Positions 16,730 to 25,002 are shown, counted from the first letter of the stretch. The stretch: 64,000 nucleotides of DNA from Agrococcus jenensis (GCF_003752465.1 NZ_RKHJ01000001.1:186001-250000); one strand, 5' to 3'. Program-made: numbers and translations. Notes: generated by a model from the sequence alone, not told the origin.

Positions 16730-18139
16730 TCAGCCGAACACGCCGCCCAGCAGGTAGATCGCGTAGGCGAGGATGAAGCCGACGATGGCCATGAGGCCCT
16801 GCGCGACCGTCCAGGTCTTCAGCGTGGTCTTGACGTCGAGCCCGAAGAACTTGCTGACGAGCCAGAAGCCCGAGTCGTTCACGTGGCTGAAGCCCACCGA
16901 GCCGGCAGCCGTGGCGAGCACGATCGCGGCGGTCTCGACCGGGTTGAAGCCGCCCTCGACGACCACGCCGGCCATGAGCGACGCGGCGGTCGTGAGCGCC
17001 ACGGTCGCCGAGCCCTGCGCGATGCGCACGATGAGCGAGATGAGGAACGCCGCCACGATGACGGGCATGCCGACCGAGTTCAGCGACTCGGCGATCGCGT
17101 CGCCGATGCCGGTGACGCGGAGCACGCCGCCGAACATGCCGCCCGCGCCCGTGACGAGCACGACGGAGCAGATGGGGCCGAGCGCGCTGTCGGCGACCTT
17201 CTCGATCAGCGAGCCCTTCTTGCCCATGCCCCAGCCGAGCAGCCAGAACGACACGATCACGGTGATGAGCAGCGCGATGGGCGTCTCGCCGAGCGTGCGC
17301 AGCAGCGCGACGACGGGCTCGGCCTTGAACGCGTCGGGGTCGGCCGTGGTCGCGGCGTACATGTTGAGGCCCGTGTTGAGCAGGATGAGCACGAGCGGCA
17401 GCACGAGCAGGAAGACGATCTTGCCGAACGAGGGGTTCGACTCCATCTCGTCGTGCTGCTCGGAGGTGCCGTCGAGGATCGAGGGCACGCCCACGTCGTA
17501 CTTGCGGCCGACGTAGCCGCCGAAGAGCACGCCGACGATGTACCAGACGGGCAGCGCGACGACGAGCCCGAGGATGAGCACGAGGCCGACGTCGGCGCCC
17601 AGGATCGCGGAGGCGCTCACGGGGCCGGGGTGCGGCGGCACGAAGATGTGCATCGAGCTGAAGGCGAGGGCCGCGGGGAACGCGACCGACAGCAGCGAGC
17701 CGCCGAGCCTGCGGGAGACGGCGTAGATGATCGGCATCATGACGACGAGGCCCGCGTCGAAGAAGATCGGGAAGCCCATGAGCAGGCTCGCGACGCCGAC
17801 GGCCATGCCGGCGCGCTGCTCGCCGAATCGGCCGATGAGCTTGTCGGTCAGCACGCGCGCGCCGCCCGACGTCTCGATCATGCGGCCGAGCATCGCGCCG
17901 AGCGCGACGAGCAGCATGACGCTGCCCAGGGTCGGGTTGAAGCCGAACTGGATGGCGGCGATGAGCCGGTCGAACGGGATGCCGGCGGCGACGGCCGTCA
18001 GCAGGCTCGTGATCATCAGCGCCAGGAAGGCGTGGATCTTGAAGGCCATGATGAGGACGAGCAGCAGCGCGATGGACGCGGCTGCCAGCAGCAGGAGCCC
18101 TCCGGTGCCGAGGTCCCAGTTGAGGACGAGATCTTCCAT
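16730..18139 (-). CDS. gntP: GntP family gluconate/sugar-acid permease
   Basis: A 469-residue proton symporter with about 12-14 helices, of the GntP/IdnT family. Family segments are LLMGFPIFFDAGLVVMMPI near 120, HIFVPPHPGPVSAS near 163 and GFSHVNDSGFWLVSKFFGLD near 420. It is expected to import gluconate, L-idonate or 5-ketogluconate. It is the last gene of the minus-strand sugar-acid operon, 83 bases after gntK and followed by a strong hairpin. With IdnD and IdnO upstream, an IdnT-like specificity is likely. The same operon also encodes an MFS permease. Confidence 0.93.
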   Translation of the reverse strand: MEDLVLNWDLGTGGLLLLAAASIALLLVLIMAFKIHAFLALMITSLLTAVAAGIPFDRLIAAIQFGFNPTLGSVMLLVALGAMLGRMIETSGGARVLTDKLIGRFGEQRAGMAVGVASLLMGFPIFFDAGLVVMMPIIYAVSRRLGGSLLSVAFPAALAFSSMHIFVPPHPGPVSASAILGADVGLVLILGLVVALPVWYIVGVLFGGYVGRKYDVGVPSILDGTSEQHDEMESNPSFGKIVFLLVLPLVLILLNTGLNMYAATTADPDAFKAEPVVALLRTLGETPIALLITVIVSFWLLGWGMGKKGSLIEKVADSALGPICSVVLVTGAGGMFGGVLRVTGIGDAIAESLNSVGMPVIVAAFLISLIVRIAQGSATVALTTAASLMAGVVVEGGFNPVETAAIVLATAAGSVGFSHVNDSGFWLVSKFFGLDVKTTLKTWTVAQGLMAIVGFILAYAIYLLGGVFG

Positions 18140-18198
18140 CGGGTCGTGTCTCCTGTGTGCGTGTGCGTGGGTGCGTGACCGCCGGCGGCGGCCGAGGG

Positions 18199-18231
18199 GA
18201 TCAGGGCGCGATCAGGGAGCGATCAGGCGGG
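18199..18231. repeat. 11-bp tandem repeat at the gntK stop
   Basis: GATCAGGGCGC, GATCAGGGAGC and GATCAGGCGGG lie head to tail. The third copy contains the gntK stop codon (18223-18225). The rest of the gntK-gntP gap is GT-rich. Confidence 0.6.
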
Positions 18232-18807
18232 CTGCGTGTCGATCGCGCCGGTGACCGTCGCGCCGGGACGGGGCTCGACGGCGCGGCCCGCTGCCCGGCC
18301 GGTGAGGATGCGGGTGACCTCGTCGACGATCGCCTCGGGCCGCTGCTCGATCGAGATGACGATGCCGCGCTCCCAGTCGGCGAGCGGCTCGAGCGTCTCG
18401 AGCTGGCTCTCGAGGAGCGTCGTCGGCATGTACTCGTGGTCGCGGTGCGCGAGCCGCTCGGCGACGAGGTCGCGCTCGCCGCGCAGGTGCACGAAGACGA
18501 GGTCCTGGTCGCTCGCGCGCAGCAGCTCGCGGTACCAGCGCTTGAGCGCCGAGCACGCGACGATCGTGATGCGGCCGTCGGCGCGGCCGTCGGCGATCGT
18601 CTGCCCGATCGTCTTGAGCCACGGCACGCGGTCCTCGTCGGTGAGGGGCGTGCCGCCGGCCATCTTGTCCTTGTTCGCCTTGGGGTGGAGGTCGTCCCCG
18701 TCGATGAAGTCGATGTTCAGGCGCTCGGCGAGCGCCTTCCCGATCGTCGACTTCCCCGACCCCTGCACGCCCATGATGATCATGGGCGGGTATCGCGTCT
18801 CGCTCAT
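18223..18807 (-). CDS. gntK: Gluconokinase
   Basis: A 194-residue P-loop kinase that phosphorylates D-gluconate to 6-phosphogluconate. The Walker A loop GVQGSGKST is at about residues 13-21. It is followed by DGDDLHPKANKDKMAGGTPLTDEDRVPWL, the substrate region of the GntK/IdnK family. CSALKRWYRELLR and FVHLRG come later. It is slightly longer than the E. coli protein because of an extra tail. The ATG overlaps the idnD stop as ATGA. It feeds the 6-phosphogluconate dehydrogenase encoded at 28607. Confidence 0.95.
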   Translation of the reverse strand: MSETRYPPMIIMGVQGSGKSTIGKALAERLNIDFIDGDDLHPKANKDKMAGGTPLTDEDRVPWLKTIGQTIADGRADGRITIVACSALKRWYRELLRASDQDLVFVHLRGERDLVAERLAHRDHEYMPTTLLESQLETLEPLADWERGIVISIEQRPEAIVDEVTRILTGRAAGRAVEPRPGATVTGAIDTQPA

Positions 18808-19865
18808 CGCACCGCTCCTGTGTCCGTCGTGGCTGCGAACGTCAGCAGCACCTTCGAGGATACGGATGCGTCGCGCGCGACGGCGAGCGCCTCGAGCCCG
18901 TCCTCGATCGGCAGCTCGTGGCTGATGACCGCGGCCGCGTCGAGGGAGCCGTCGGCGAGGGCGCCCAGCACGTCGTCGATCTCGTCGTTGAACCGGAAGG
19001 AGCCCACGAGCGTCAGCTCGCGCGTGATGGCGCTCGCCATCGGCACGGCGATGTCGCCCGCGCGCTGCAGCCCGAGCATCACGACGGTGCCGCCGCGCCG
19101 CGCGCCGCTGATCGCGGCGGCGAGGCCGGGGACGGTGCCGGACGACTCGATGACGACGTCGGCGTGCACGCCGGCGATCGCATCGGCATCCGTCGCGTCG
19201 AGGGCGCGGGCGCCGAGCCGCTCGGCGAGCGCGCGAGGATGCTCGTGCAGGTCGGTCGCGACCACCTCTGCGGCGCCGTGGTGGCGCGCGACCGCGATCG
19301 CGAGCGCGCCGATCGGGCCGGTGCCGATCACGAGCACGCGGCGGCCCGCGACGTCGCCCGCCTGGCCCACGCCGTGCCACGCGACGGCGGCCGGCTCGGC
19401 GAGCGCGGCGAGGCGCAGGTCGAGGCCGTCGGGGATCGCGCGGAGCATGCGCGCGGGCAGCGCCACCCGGCGCGCGAAGGCGCCTGCGGTGTGCGGCATC
19501 CGCGCCGCGGAGCCGAGGTAGGTGCCCGCGGGGCTGAGGTTCGGGCGGTCGGCCGGGAACGGCGTCGAGCCGTCGTCGATCGGGGTCGCGGGATGCACCG
19601 CGACGCGCGCACCCGCCGCGGGCCCGGTGCCGTCGGCGGCCGCGGTCAGCACGGTGCCGACGATCTCGTGGCCCAGCAGCATCGGCTCGCGCAGGATCGA
19701 CTGGCCGGCCGCGCCGTGCAGCCAGTAGTGCAGGTCGGAGCCGCAGATGCCGCCGTAGGCGATCTCGACGACCGCCTCGTCCGCACCCGGTGCGGGCTCC
19801 GGCAGCGCGTCGACGCGCACGTCGTCCTTGGCGTGGGCCACGAGGCCCAGGTTGTCGGTCATCAT
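18804..19865 (-). CDS. idnD: L-idonate 5-dehydrogenase (zinc MDR enzyme)
   Basis: A 353-residue medium-chain dehydrogenase that oxidises L-idonate to 5-ketogluconate. The catalytic zinc site is visible as GGICGSDLHY (Cys41) and LGHEIVG (His66, Glu67). The Rossmann motif GTGPIG is near 180. The ending VGSFRFNDEI...ALADG...SKVLLTF matches E. coli IdnD closely. Cys41 is the only cysteine in the chain: the four cysteines of the structural zinc lobe are absent, and residues 92-112 hold only Pro, Asp and Thr there. It lies 17 bases after idnO and is coupled to gntK. An MM start leaves one residue of uncertainty. Confidence 0.88.
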   Translation of the reverse strand: MMTDNLGLVAHAKDDVRVDALPEPAPGADEAVVEIAYGGICGSDLHYWLHGAAGQSILREPMLLGHEIVGTVLTAAADGTGPAAGARVAVHPATPIDDGSTPFPADRPNLSPAGTYLGSAARMPHTAGAFARRVALPARMLRAIPDGLDLRLAALAEPAAVAWHGVGQAGDVAGRRVLVIGTGPIGALAIAVARHHGAAEVVATDLHEHPRALAERLGARALDATDADAIAGVHADVVIESSGTVPGLAAAISGARRGGTVVMLGLQRAGDIAVPMASAITRELTLVGSFRFNDEIDDVLGALADGSLDAAAVISHELPIEDGLEALAVARDASVSSKVLLTFAATTDTGAVR

Positions 19866-19882
19866 GTCCCGCTCTCGATTGC

Positions 19883-20659
19883 CTAGACGACCGCGGTCAT
19901 GCCGCCGTCGACGTAGATGGTCTGGCCGTTCACGAAGGCGCTCGCGTCGCTCGAGAGGAACACGAGCGTGCCGACGAGGTCCTCGACCCTCCCCCAGCGG
20001 CCGGCGGGCGTGCGCTGCGCGACCCACGCCGAGAACTCCGCGTCGTCGACGAGCTTCTGCGTGAGCTCGGTGGCGAAGTAGCCGGGCGCGAGCGCGTTGA
20101 CGCTGATGCCGTGCGGCGCGAGGTCGGCGCAGAGGCCCTTCGTGAGCATGACGATCGCGCCCTTCGTCGCGCTGTAGGGCGCGATCGAGGGCCTCGCGAG
20201 CTGCGACTGCACGCTGCCGATCGAGACGATCCGGCCGGAGCCGCGGGCGATCATGCCGCGCGCGACGCGCCTGGACAGCAGGAAGGCGCTCGTGAGGTTC
20301 GTGGCGACGAGGTCGTGCCAGTCGGCGTCGGTGAAGTCCGCGATCGGGTTGCGGCGCTGGATGCCCGCGTTGTTCACGAGGATGTCGGGGGTGCCGAGCC
20401 GCGCCTCGACGTCGGCGATCCCGGCGTCGACCGCCTCGGCATCGGTGACGTCGAAGATCGCGACGTGCGCCTCGCGGCCCGTCGCCGCGCCGATCTCGGC
20501 CGCCGCGCGCTCCGCCTTCGCGCGGTCGCGGCCGTGCACCACGACGGTCGCGCCGGCCTGCGCGAGGCCCTCGACGAGCGCGCGGCCGATGCCCTGGCTC
20601 GAGCCGGTGACGAGGGCGGTGCGCCCGGTGAGGTCGAAGAGCGCGGGGCCTGCGGGCAT
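19883..20659 (-). CDS. idnO: Gluconate 5-dehydrogenase (SDR)
   Basis: A 258-residue short-chain dehydrogenase that reduces 5-ketogluconate to gluconate with NADPH. The cofactor loop TGSSQGIG is near 16-23 and NNAGIQRR near 90. The catalytic Ser is in GSVQSQLARPSIAPYSATKGA, which also holds the YxxxK pair. The strings APGYFATELT and RTPAGRWG match E. coli IdnO. The ATG overlaps the previous stop by one base (TGATG). With idnD downstream, the two enzymes convert idonate to gluconate. Confidence 0.9.
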   Translation of the reverse strand: MPAGPALFDLTGRTALVTGSSQGIGRALVEGLAQAGATVVVHGRDRAKAERAAAEIGAATGREAHVAIFDVTDAEAVDAGIADVEARLGTPDILVNNAGIQRRNPIADFTDADWHDLVATNLTSAFLLSRRVARGMIARGSGRIVSIGSVQSQLARPSIAPYSATKGAIVMLTKGLCADLAPHGISVNALAPGYFATELTQKLVDDAEFSAWVAQRTPAGRWGRVEDLVGTLVFLSSDASAFVNGQTIYVDGGMTAVV

Positions 20660-21714
20660 CAGTAGAACTCCTTGGTCGACATCACGTTCTGCATGGGCTC
20701 GCCGTCGAGGAGGCGGGTCGCGTTGGCCGCGAAGAGCTCGGCGATGCGGCGCGGCTCCTGCACCGAGAGGGCGGCGGTGTGCGGGCTGAGCAGCACGCTC
20801 GGGTGCTCCCACAGGCGCGACTCGGTCGGGAGCGGCTCGACCGCGGTGACGTCGAGCGCGGCGAAGCCGATGCGGCCGGCGTCGAGGGCGTCGAGCAGCG
20901 CGTCCTCGTCGACGACGGTGCCGCGACCTACGTTGACGAGGATCGTGTCGTCGCGCACGGCGCCGAGCACGTCGGCGCCGATGAGGCCGGTCGTGTGCGC
21001 CGTGCCGGGCAGCGTCGCGACGATCGCGTCGACCTGCCCCGCGGCCTCGACGAGCTCGTCGATCGGCACGAGGCGATCGACGTGCTCCACGGGCTCGCCG
21101 GAGCGCGTCGTGCCCCACACGGTCGCCCCGAGCGCCGAGAAGCGCTCGGCGACGACGGCGCCGATGCCGCCGAGCCCGACGACGAGCACCGTCATCTCGC
21201 TGACGTGCCGCATGAGCCGCCGGCCGTCGCCCCACGTGCGCGACGCCTGGTCCGCCTCGAGCCGGCGCAGGCCCTTCGCCCCCGCGAGCACGCCGAAGAC
21301 GGCCCACTCGGCGAGGGTCGTGGCGTGCATGCCCGCGCTCGTGGAGACGACGACGCGCTCGAGCTCGTCGTCGGTCAGCTGCGCGTTCCGCACCTGGCCG
21401 CCCCCGCCGGCCGCGGTCGTGTGCAGCCACCGCAGCCGCGGGTTCGCGCGGACAGTGCGGGCGAGCGCCTGCGGCGACACGTCCGGGAGCCCGAAGAGGG
21501 CGTCCGCCGAGTCGAGCATCGCCTCGAACGCCTCCTGCTGCTCGGGGGTGCGCTCCCACGAGGGGTCGCCCTCCCAGTCGCCCGTCCAGCGCCAGGGGCG
21601 CGTGAGCGAGGGGTCGCGCAGCAGCTCGACGCGCGGCTCGAGCTCGCGGATGCGGTCGGCGCTCGCGTCGTCGATGCTCACCGCGACGGCGACCTTCAGG
21701 GTGGGACCGGGCAT
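20659..21714 (-). CDS. D-2-hydroxyacid dehydrogenase, possible 2-ketoaldonate reductase
   Basis: A 351-residue NAD(P)-dependent enzyme of the D-isomer-specific 2-hydroxyacid dehydrogenase family. The Rossmann loop GLGGIG is near 188. The catalytic Arg lies in NVGRGTVVDEDALLDAL, the Glu in VTAVEPLP and the His in SPHTA. The N-terminal part is unusually Trp-rich (RPWRWTGDWEGDPSWER). In this operon, reduction of 2-keto-L-gulonate to L-idonate is the most economical role, as for E. coli GhrB, but that is inference. AAGGAG precedes the ATG. It follows the fumarylacetoacetase-family gene after a 72-base gap with tandem repeats. Confidence 0.85.
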   Translation of the reverse strand: MPGPTLKVAVAVSIDDASADRIRELEPRVELLRDPSLTRPWRWTGDWEGDPSWERTPEQQEAFEAMLDSADALFGLPDVSPQALARTVRANPRLRWLHTTAAGGGGQVRNAQLTDDELERVVVSTSAGMHATTLAEWAVFGVLAGAKGLRRLEADQASRTWGDGRRLMRHVSEMTVLVVGLGGIGAVVAERFSALGATVWGTTRSGEPVEHVDRLVPIDELVEAAGQVDAIVATLPGTAHTTGLIGADVLGAVRDDTILVNVGRGTVVDEDALLDALDAGRIGFAALDVTAVEPLPTESRLWEHPSVLLSPHTAALSVQEPRRIAELFAANATRLLDGEPMQNVMSTKEFY

Positions 21715-21743
21715 GGCTGTCTCCTTCGTTGCAAGGCTATCGA

Positions 21744-21780
21744 TGCGGCGCGCGGAGTGCGGCGCGCGGTGTGCGGCGCA
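21744..21780. repeat. 14-bp tandem repeat between two operon genes
   Basis: TGCGGCGCGCGGAG (21744-21757) and TGCGGCGCGCGGTG (21758-21771), then a partial third copy. It fills most of the short gap between the fumarylacetoacetase-family and hydroxyacid dehydrogenase genes. Confidence 0.55.
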
Positions 21781-21786
21781 GTGCGC

Positions 21787-22551
21787 TCAGCGCAGGGGCG
21801 TCTCGAGCCGGAGCCCGCCGACCACGACCGAGACCGTGGAGCCCGCGGCCACCTCGTGGTTCGAGCGCGGCGCGCCGGCCATGATCACGTCGCCGGGCCC
21901 GAGCCGCAGCCAGCCGGCGACGTACGCGATCGACTCGCGCACGGGCACGGGCATGGCCTGCGCGCTCGTGTCGCGCACGACCTCGCCGTCGACCTCGAGC
22001 CGCAGGACGAGGTCGTCGATCGGGGCCTCGGTGTCGATCCAGGGGCCGAGCGGCGTCGAGCCGTCGCCGCCCTTCGACTCGAAGTTGCGCACGTCGAGCA
22101 CGGCGCGGTCCGGGTAGGAGAGGTCGTTCACCGCGGTGACGCCGAGCACGAACTCCTGCGCGTTCGCCGCCGTGACGAGCGTCTCGGTGGGGTCGCCCGT
22201 GTCGCGGCCGATGACGACCGCGACCTCGGCCTCCGCGACGACGCGGCCGGCATCGCGGCGCACGCGCACGGCTGCGCCGTGCGGCACGACGCCGCGCGGG
22301 CTCTTCAGCCACGCCTGCACCGGCAGCGGCGGCTCCGGGTCGGCCCCGCGGTTCTGCGCGATGCCGACGAGCACGGTCGGCACGGCCGGCGCCAGGAGCG
22401 TCGCGTCGCGACCGTCGACGCGCTCCCCCGCGTCGACGACCGGCGTGCCCGCGGCGAGCGCGGCGTACGGGTCGTCGATCGGCACCCAGCCGTCGCCGTC
22501 CGCGCGGACGTGCAGCGCGCGGCCGTCGACGGCGATGCGGGCGATGCGCAT
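21787..22551 (-). CDS. Fumarylacetoacetate hydrolase family protein
   Basis: A 254-residue enzyme of the FAH superfamily, whose members are acylpyruvate hydrolases, 2-keto-3-deoxy-sugar-acid dehydratases or decarboxylases. A short N-terminal lobe is followed by the core with SPRGVVPHGA, the metal-binding glutamates in EAEVAVVIG, and SKGGDGSTPLGPWIDT near 160. MAGAPRSNHEVAAGSTVSV closes the fold. In a sugar-acid operon a 2-keto-3-deoxy-aldonate-directed activity is plausible; the substrate cannot be read. The ATG overlaps the permease stop by one base (TGATG). Confidence 0.85.
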   Translation of the reverse strand: MRIARIAVDGRALHVRADGDGWVPIDDPYAALAAGTPVVDAGERVDGRDATLLAPAVPTVLVGIAQNRGADPEPPLPVQAWLKSPRGVVPHGAAVRVRRDAGRVVAEAEVAVVIGRDTGDPTETLVTAANAQEFVLGVTAVNDLSYPDRAVLDVRNFESKGGDGSTPLGPWIDTEAPIDDLVLRLEVDGEVVRDTSAQAMPVPVRESIAYVAGWLRLGPGDVIMAGAPRSNHEVAAGSTVSVVVGGLRLETPLR

Positions 22552-23978
22552 CAGCGGGCGGCCGTCGCGACGGGCAGGTCCGCGTCGCGGTCGTGCCCCT
22601 CGTCGGTCGAGACGTTCACGGCATCCTCGAGGCGCAGCAGGTCGCGACCGCGCGTCTCGGGCACGAGGAACGTCGATGCGGTCGAGATGAGCGCGAGCGT
22701 GGCCATGTAGATCGCCGGCAGCAGCCAGTTGCCGCCGGACGTGGCGAGCAGGTAGGCGCCCAGCACGCCCGCGAGCCCGCCGCCCAGCACGGCCGAGATC
22801 TCGCGCGCCATCGCGACGCCCAGGTAGCGGTGCCGGTTGCCGAACATCTCGGGCAGCATCGCGCACTGCGGGCCGAGCATGGTGTTCACGGCGATGCCGA
22901 TGCCGAGCGCGATGACGACCACGACCGTCGCCGGGTCGCCCTGCGACAGCAGCCACCACGCGGGGAACGCGTAGAGCAGCATGAAGACGGCGCCGAAGCG
23001 GTACACCGCGCGGCGGCCGAAGCGGTCCGAGAGGTGGCCGGTGAGCGGGATCGTGCCCATGCCGATGAGCGAGCCGATCGTGACGCCCCAGGTGGCGACG
23101 CCGCGGTCGACCGGGTTGGCGATGAACGTGCCGGCGACGAAGGCGAGCGCGAGGTTCTGGAACATGTAGGAGCCGCCGTTCTCGGCCATCCGCAGACCGA
23201 TGCCGACCACGACGCCCGGGAACCCCTTCGTGAAGATCTCGCGGATCGGGCGCTCGGCCACCTGCTCGTGCTTCTCGAGCTCGACGAACGTCGGCGTCTC
23301 GCGGAGGCGCATCCGGATGAAGAGCGCGACGAGGATGAGCACGAACGACAGCAGGAACGGCACGCGCCAGGCCCAGCCGAGGAAGACGTCCTCCGGCAGC
23401 GACGAGAGGAAGGTGAAGACGACGGCGGCGAGCAGCGTGCCGAGCTGGATGCCGATGAAGGGCAGCGACGAGAAGAAGCCGCGGCGGCGCACCGGCGAGT
23501 ACTCCGCCATCAGCACGGTCGCGCCGGCCTGCTCGGCGCCAGCGCCGAAGCCCTGCGCGAGGCGCAGCACCGTCAGCAGCACGGGGGCCCAGATGCCGAT
23601 CTGCTCGTAGGTCGGCAGCAGCCCGATGAGCGTCGTCGCGCCGCCCATGAGCAGGATCGTGACGACGAGCACCCACTTGCGGCCGATGCGGTCGCCGATC
23701 GTGCCGAAGAAGAGGCCGCCGAGCGGCCGGGCGGCGAAGCCGACGCCGAACGAGGCGAACGCCGCGACGACGCCCATCGCCGGGTCGAGGTCGCTGAAGA
23801 AGAGCGTGTTGAAGATGAGCGCGGACGACAGGCCGTAGAGGGCGAAGTCGAAGTACTCGAGGGCGCTGCCGACGCTCGAGGCGAGCGTCGCCCGGCGCAG
23901 GTTGGCTGCGTACTCCGGATCGTCGGTGTGTGCGGGGCGCTGCGGCGTGGGGTCCTGCTGCGCGGTGGTCTCGGTCAC
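22551..23978 (-). CDS. MFS transporter, metabolite:H+ symporter (MHS) type
   Basis: A 475-residue permease with 12 predicted helices. The MHS marks are SALEYFDFALYGLSSALIF at the first helix, the loop GDRIGRKWVL near 93, and the RRRGFFSS segment after the fifth helix. It probably imports an organic acid or sugar acid. The start is the GTG at 23978 with AAGGAG 7 bases before it; the longer frame upstream lacks one. It is the first gene of the operon after the IclR gene, with its own promoter and a palindrome at the start site. Confidence 0.9.
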   Translation of the reverse strand: MTETTAQQDPTPQRPAHTDDPEYAANLRRATLASSVGSALEYFDFALYGLSSALIFNTLFFSDLDPAMGVVAAFASFGVGFAARPLGGLFFGTIGDRIGRKWVLVVTILLMGGATTLIGLLPTYEQIGIWAPVLLTVLRLAQGFGAGAEQAGATVLMAEYSPVRRRGFFSSLPFIGIQLGTLLAAVVFTFLSSLPEDVFLGWAWRVPFLLSFVLILVALFIRMRLRETPTFVELEKHEQVAERPIREIFTKGFPGVVVGIGLRMAENGGSYMFQNLALAFVAGTFIANPVDRGVATWGVTIGSLIGMGTIPLTGHLSDRFGRRAVYRFGAVFMLLYAFPAWWLLSQGDPATVVVVIALGIGIAVNTMLGPQCAMLPEMFGNRHRYLGVAMAREISAVLGGGLAGVLGAYLLATSGGNWLLPAIYMATLALISTASTFLVPETRGRDLLRLEDAVNVSTDEGHDRDADLPVATAAR

Positions 23979-24000
23979 GGTCCATCTCCTTCGACAGTCG

Positions 24001-24017
24001 TGCAATGCGTCGTTGCA
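24001..24017. promoter_or_regulatory. Operator-like palindrome at the sugar-acid operon start
   Basis: TGCAA-N7-TTGCA, with perfect 5-bp arms. It covers the predicted transcription start of the permease gene, where a repressor would block initiation. The IclR protein encoded just upstream is the likely binder. Confidence 0.55.
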
Positions 24018-24023
24018 GAGGCG

Positions 24024-24052
24024 AGCGTACCACTGGGCTGAACGCCGTACAA
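24024..24052 (-). promoter_or_regulatory. Promoter of the sugar-acid operon
   Basis: Minus-strand TTGTAC (24052-24047), 17 bases, then TACGCT (24029-24024) preceded by TGG, an extended -10. It is the strongest promoter read in this part of the window, and the same TGGTACGCT occurs before manA. Confidence 0.6.
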
Positions 24053-24077
24053 CCCTTTGAACAGCGAGCGACCGAGG

Positions 24078-24896
24078 CTAGGCGACTGGCCCGCGGAGCG
24101 GGTTGGAGAGCGCGGCGACCGCGTCCCGCAGCGCCGCCCCGACCTCCCCCACCCGCGCCTCGTCGGCGTGCTCGGCGGGCAGCGCCGCGCCCATCGCGAG
24201 CGGCGGATCCGCGGGCGCCCACGGGTCGAGCGCGACCGCGACGCCGGTGATGCCGCCGAACGAGCCGCCGCGGTCGACCGCGAAGCCCTGCTCGCGCGCC
24301 TCGCGCAGCATGGGCAGCAGCTCGTCGACCGTCGTGATGCTCGTGGCCGTCAGCCGCGGGAAGGGCTCCGCGGGTGCGAGGAGCGCGCGCACCTCGTCAT
24401 CCTCGAGGCGGGCGAGCAGCGCCACCCCGGTCGCGCTGAGCGGTGCGGGCAGCCGCGAGCCGAGCGGCGTCCCGAGCCGGTAGGGCGAGCGCCCCTCGTG
24501 GCGCGCGAGGTAGAGCGCGTCGACGCCGTCGAGCATGGCGATCTGCACGACCTCGCGGTGCAGCGCGGGCGAGGCCGCGACGACGCGGTAGAACTCGCGC
24601 ACCTGGTTGAACTGCTGCGCGAACGCGCCGCCGAGCTCCGCCGTGCGGCGACCGAGGCGGTAGCCGCCCGCCTCGCGCTCGACCATGCCGCCCTCCTCGA
24701 GCGCCGCGCACAGGTTCGCGGTCGACGACTTGGCGATGCCGAGCGCCCTGGCGATGTCGCTGAGCGTCATCGGCACCCCCTCGGCGTCGGCGAGCGAGGT
24801 GAGGATGCGGAGGGCGCGCGAGACCGCGGGCGCCGGGTCGCGGTCGGTGCGCTCCGTCGCGCCGTCGTGCGGCTGCGTCGCTGCGTGCTGGGCCAT
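24078..24896 (-). CDS. IclR family transcriptional regulator
   Basis: A 272-residue regulator. The winged helix-turn-helix at about 25-85 contains RALRILTSLAD, MTLSDIARALGIAKSSTANLCAALEEGGMVER and YRLGRRTAELG. An IclR effector domain follows with LPAPLSATGVALLA and GFAVDRGGSFGGITGVAVAL. AAGGAG lies 7 bases before the ATG. It lies between a divergent dehydrogenase gene and the sugar-acid operon, so it probably controls both and itself, with a sugar acid or keto acid as effector. A 13-residue polar N-terminus precedes the DNA-binding domain. Confidence 0.9.
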   Translation of the reverse strand: MAQHAATQPHDGATERTDRDPAPAVSRALRILTSLADAEGVPMTLSDIARALGIAKSSTANLCAALEEGGMVEREAGGYRLGRRTAELGGAFAQQFNQVREFYRVVAASPALHREVVQIAMLDGVDALYLARHEGRSPYRLGTPLGSRLPAPLSATGVALLARLEDDEVRALLAPAEPFPRLTATSITTVDELLPMLREAREQGFAVDRGGSFGGITGVAVALDPWAPADPPLAMGAALPAEHADEARVGEVGAALRDAVAALSNPLRGPVA

Positions 24897-24931
24897 GGTC
24901 CGCTCCTTCGCGGTCGAGGTCGTCGCCGTCC

Positions 24932-24960
24932 ACCCTAGGGCGCATCCACATCGGTGGACA
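24932..24960 (-). promoter_or_regulatory. Promoter of the IclR gene
   Basis: Minus-strand TGTCCA (24960-24955), 17 bases, TAGGGT (24937-24932), giving a leader of about 29 bases with AAGGAG. The -35 lies inside the palindrome at 24956-24966. Confidence 0.45.
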
Positions 24961-24966
24961 GTGTCC
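24956..24966. promoter_or_regulatory. GGACA-G-TGTCC palindrome between divergent promoters
   Basis: A perfect 11-base palindrome with one central base. It overlaps the IclR -35 and lies 7 bases upstream of the -35 of the divergent gene. An autoregulatory IclR site is the simplest reading. Confidence 0.5.
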
Positions 24967-24973
24967 GACATGC

Positions 24974-25002
24974 TGGCCAGAGCGCACTCGCGGCCGTAGC
25001 CT
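24974..25002 (+). promoter_or_regulatory. Leaderless promoter of the 25009 gene
   Basis: TGGCCA (24974-24979), 17 bases, TAGCCT (24997-25002), then 6 bases to the ATG. The 15 bases 24990-25004 recur exactly at 55612-55626. Confidence 0.55.

Noticed and set aside
14957-18178. A 1073-codon open frame opposite pth, rplY and gntP
   Set aside because: It spans three convincing minus-strand genes and a terminator, and the translation is compositionally biased.
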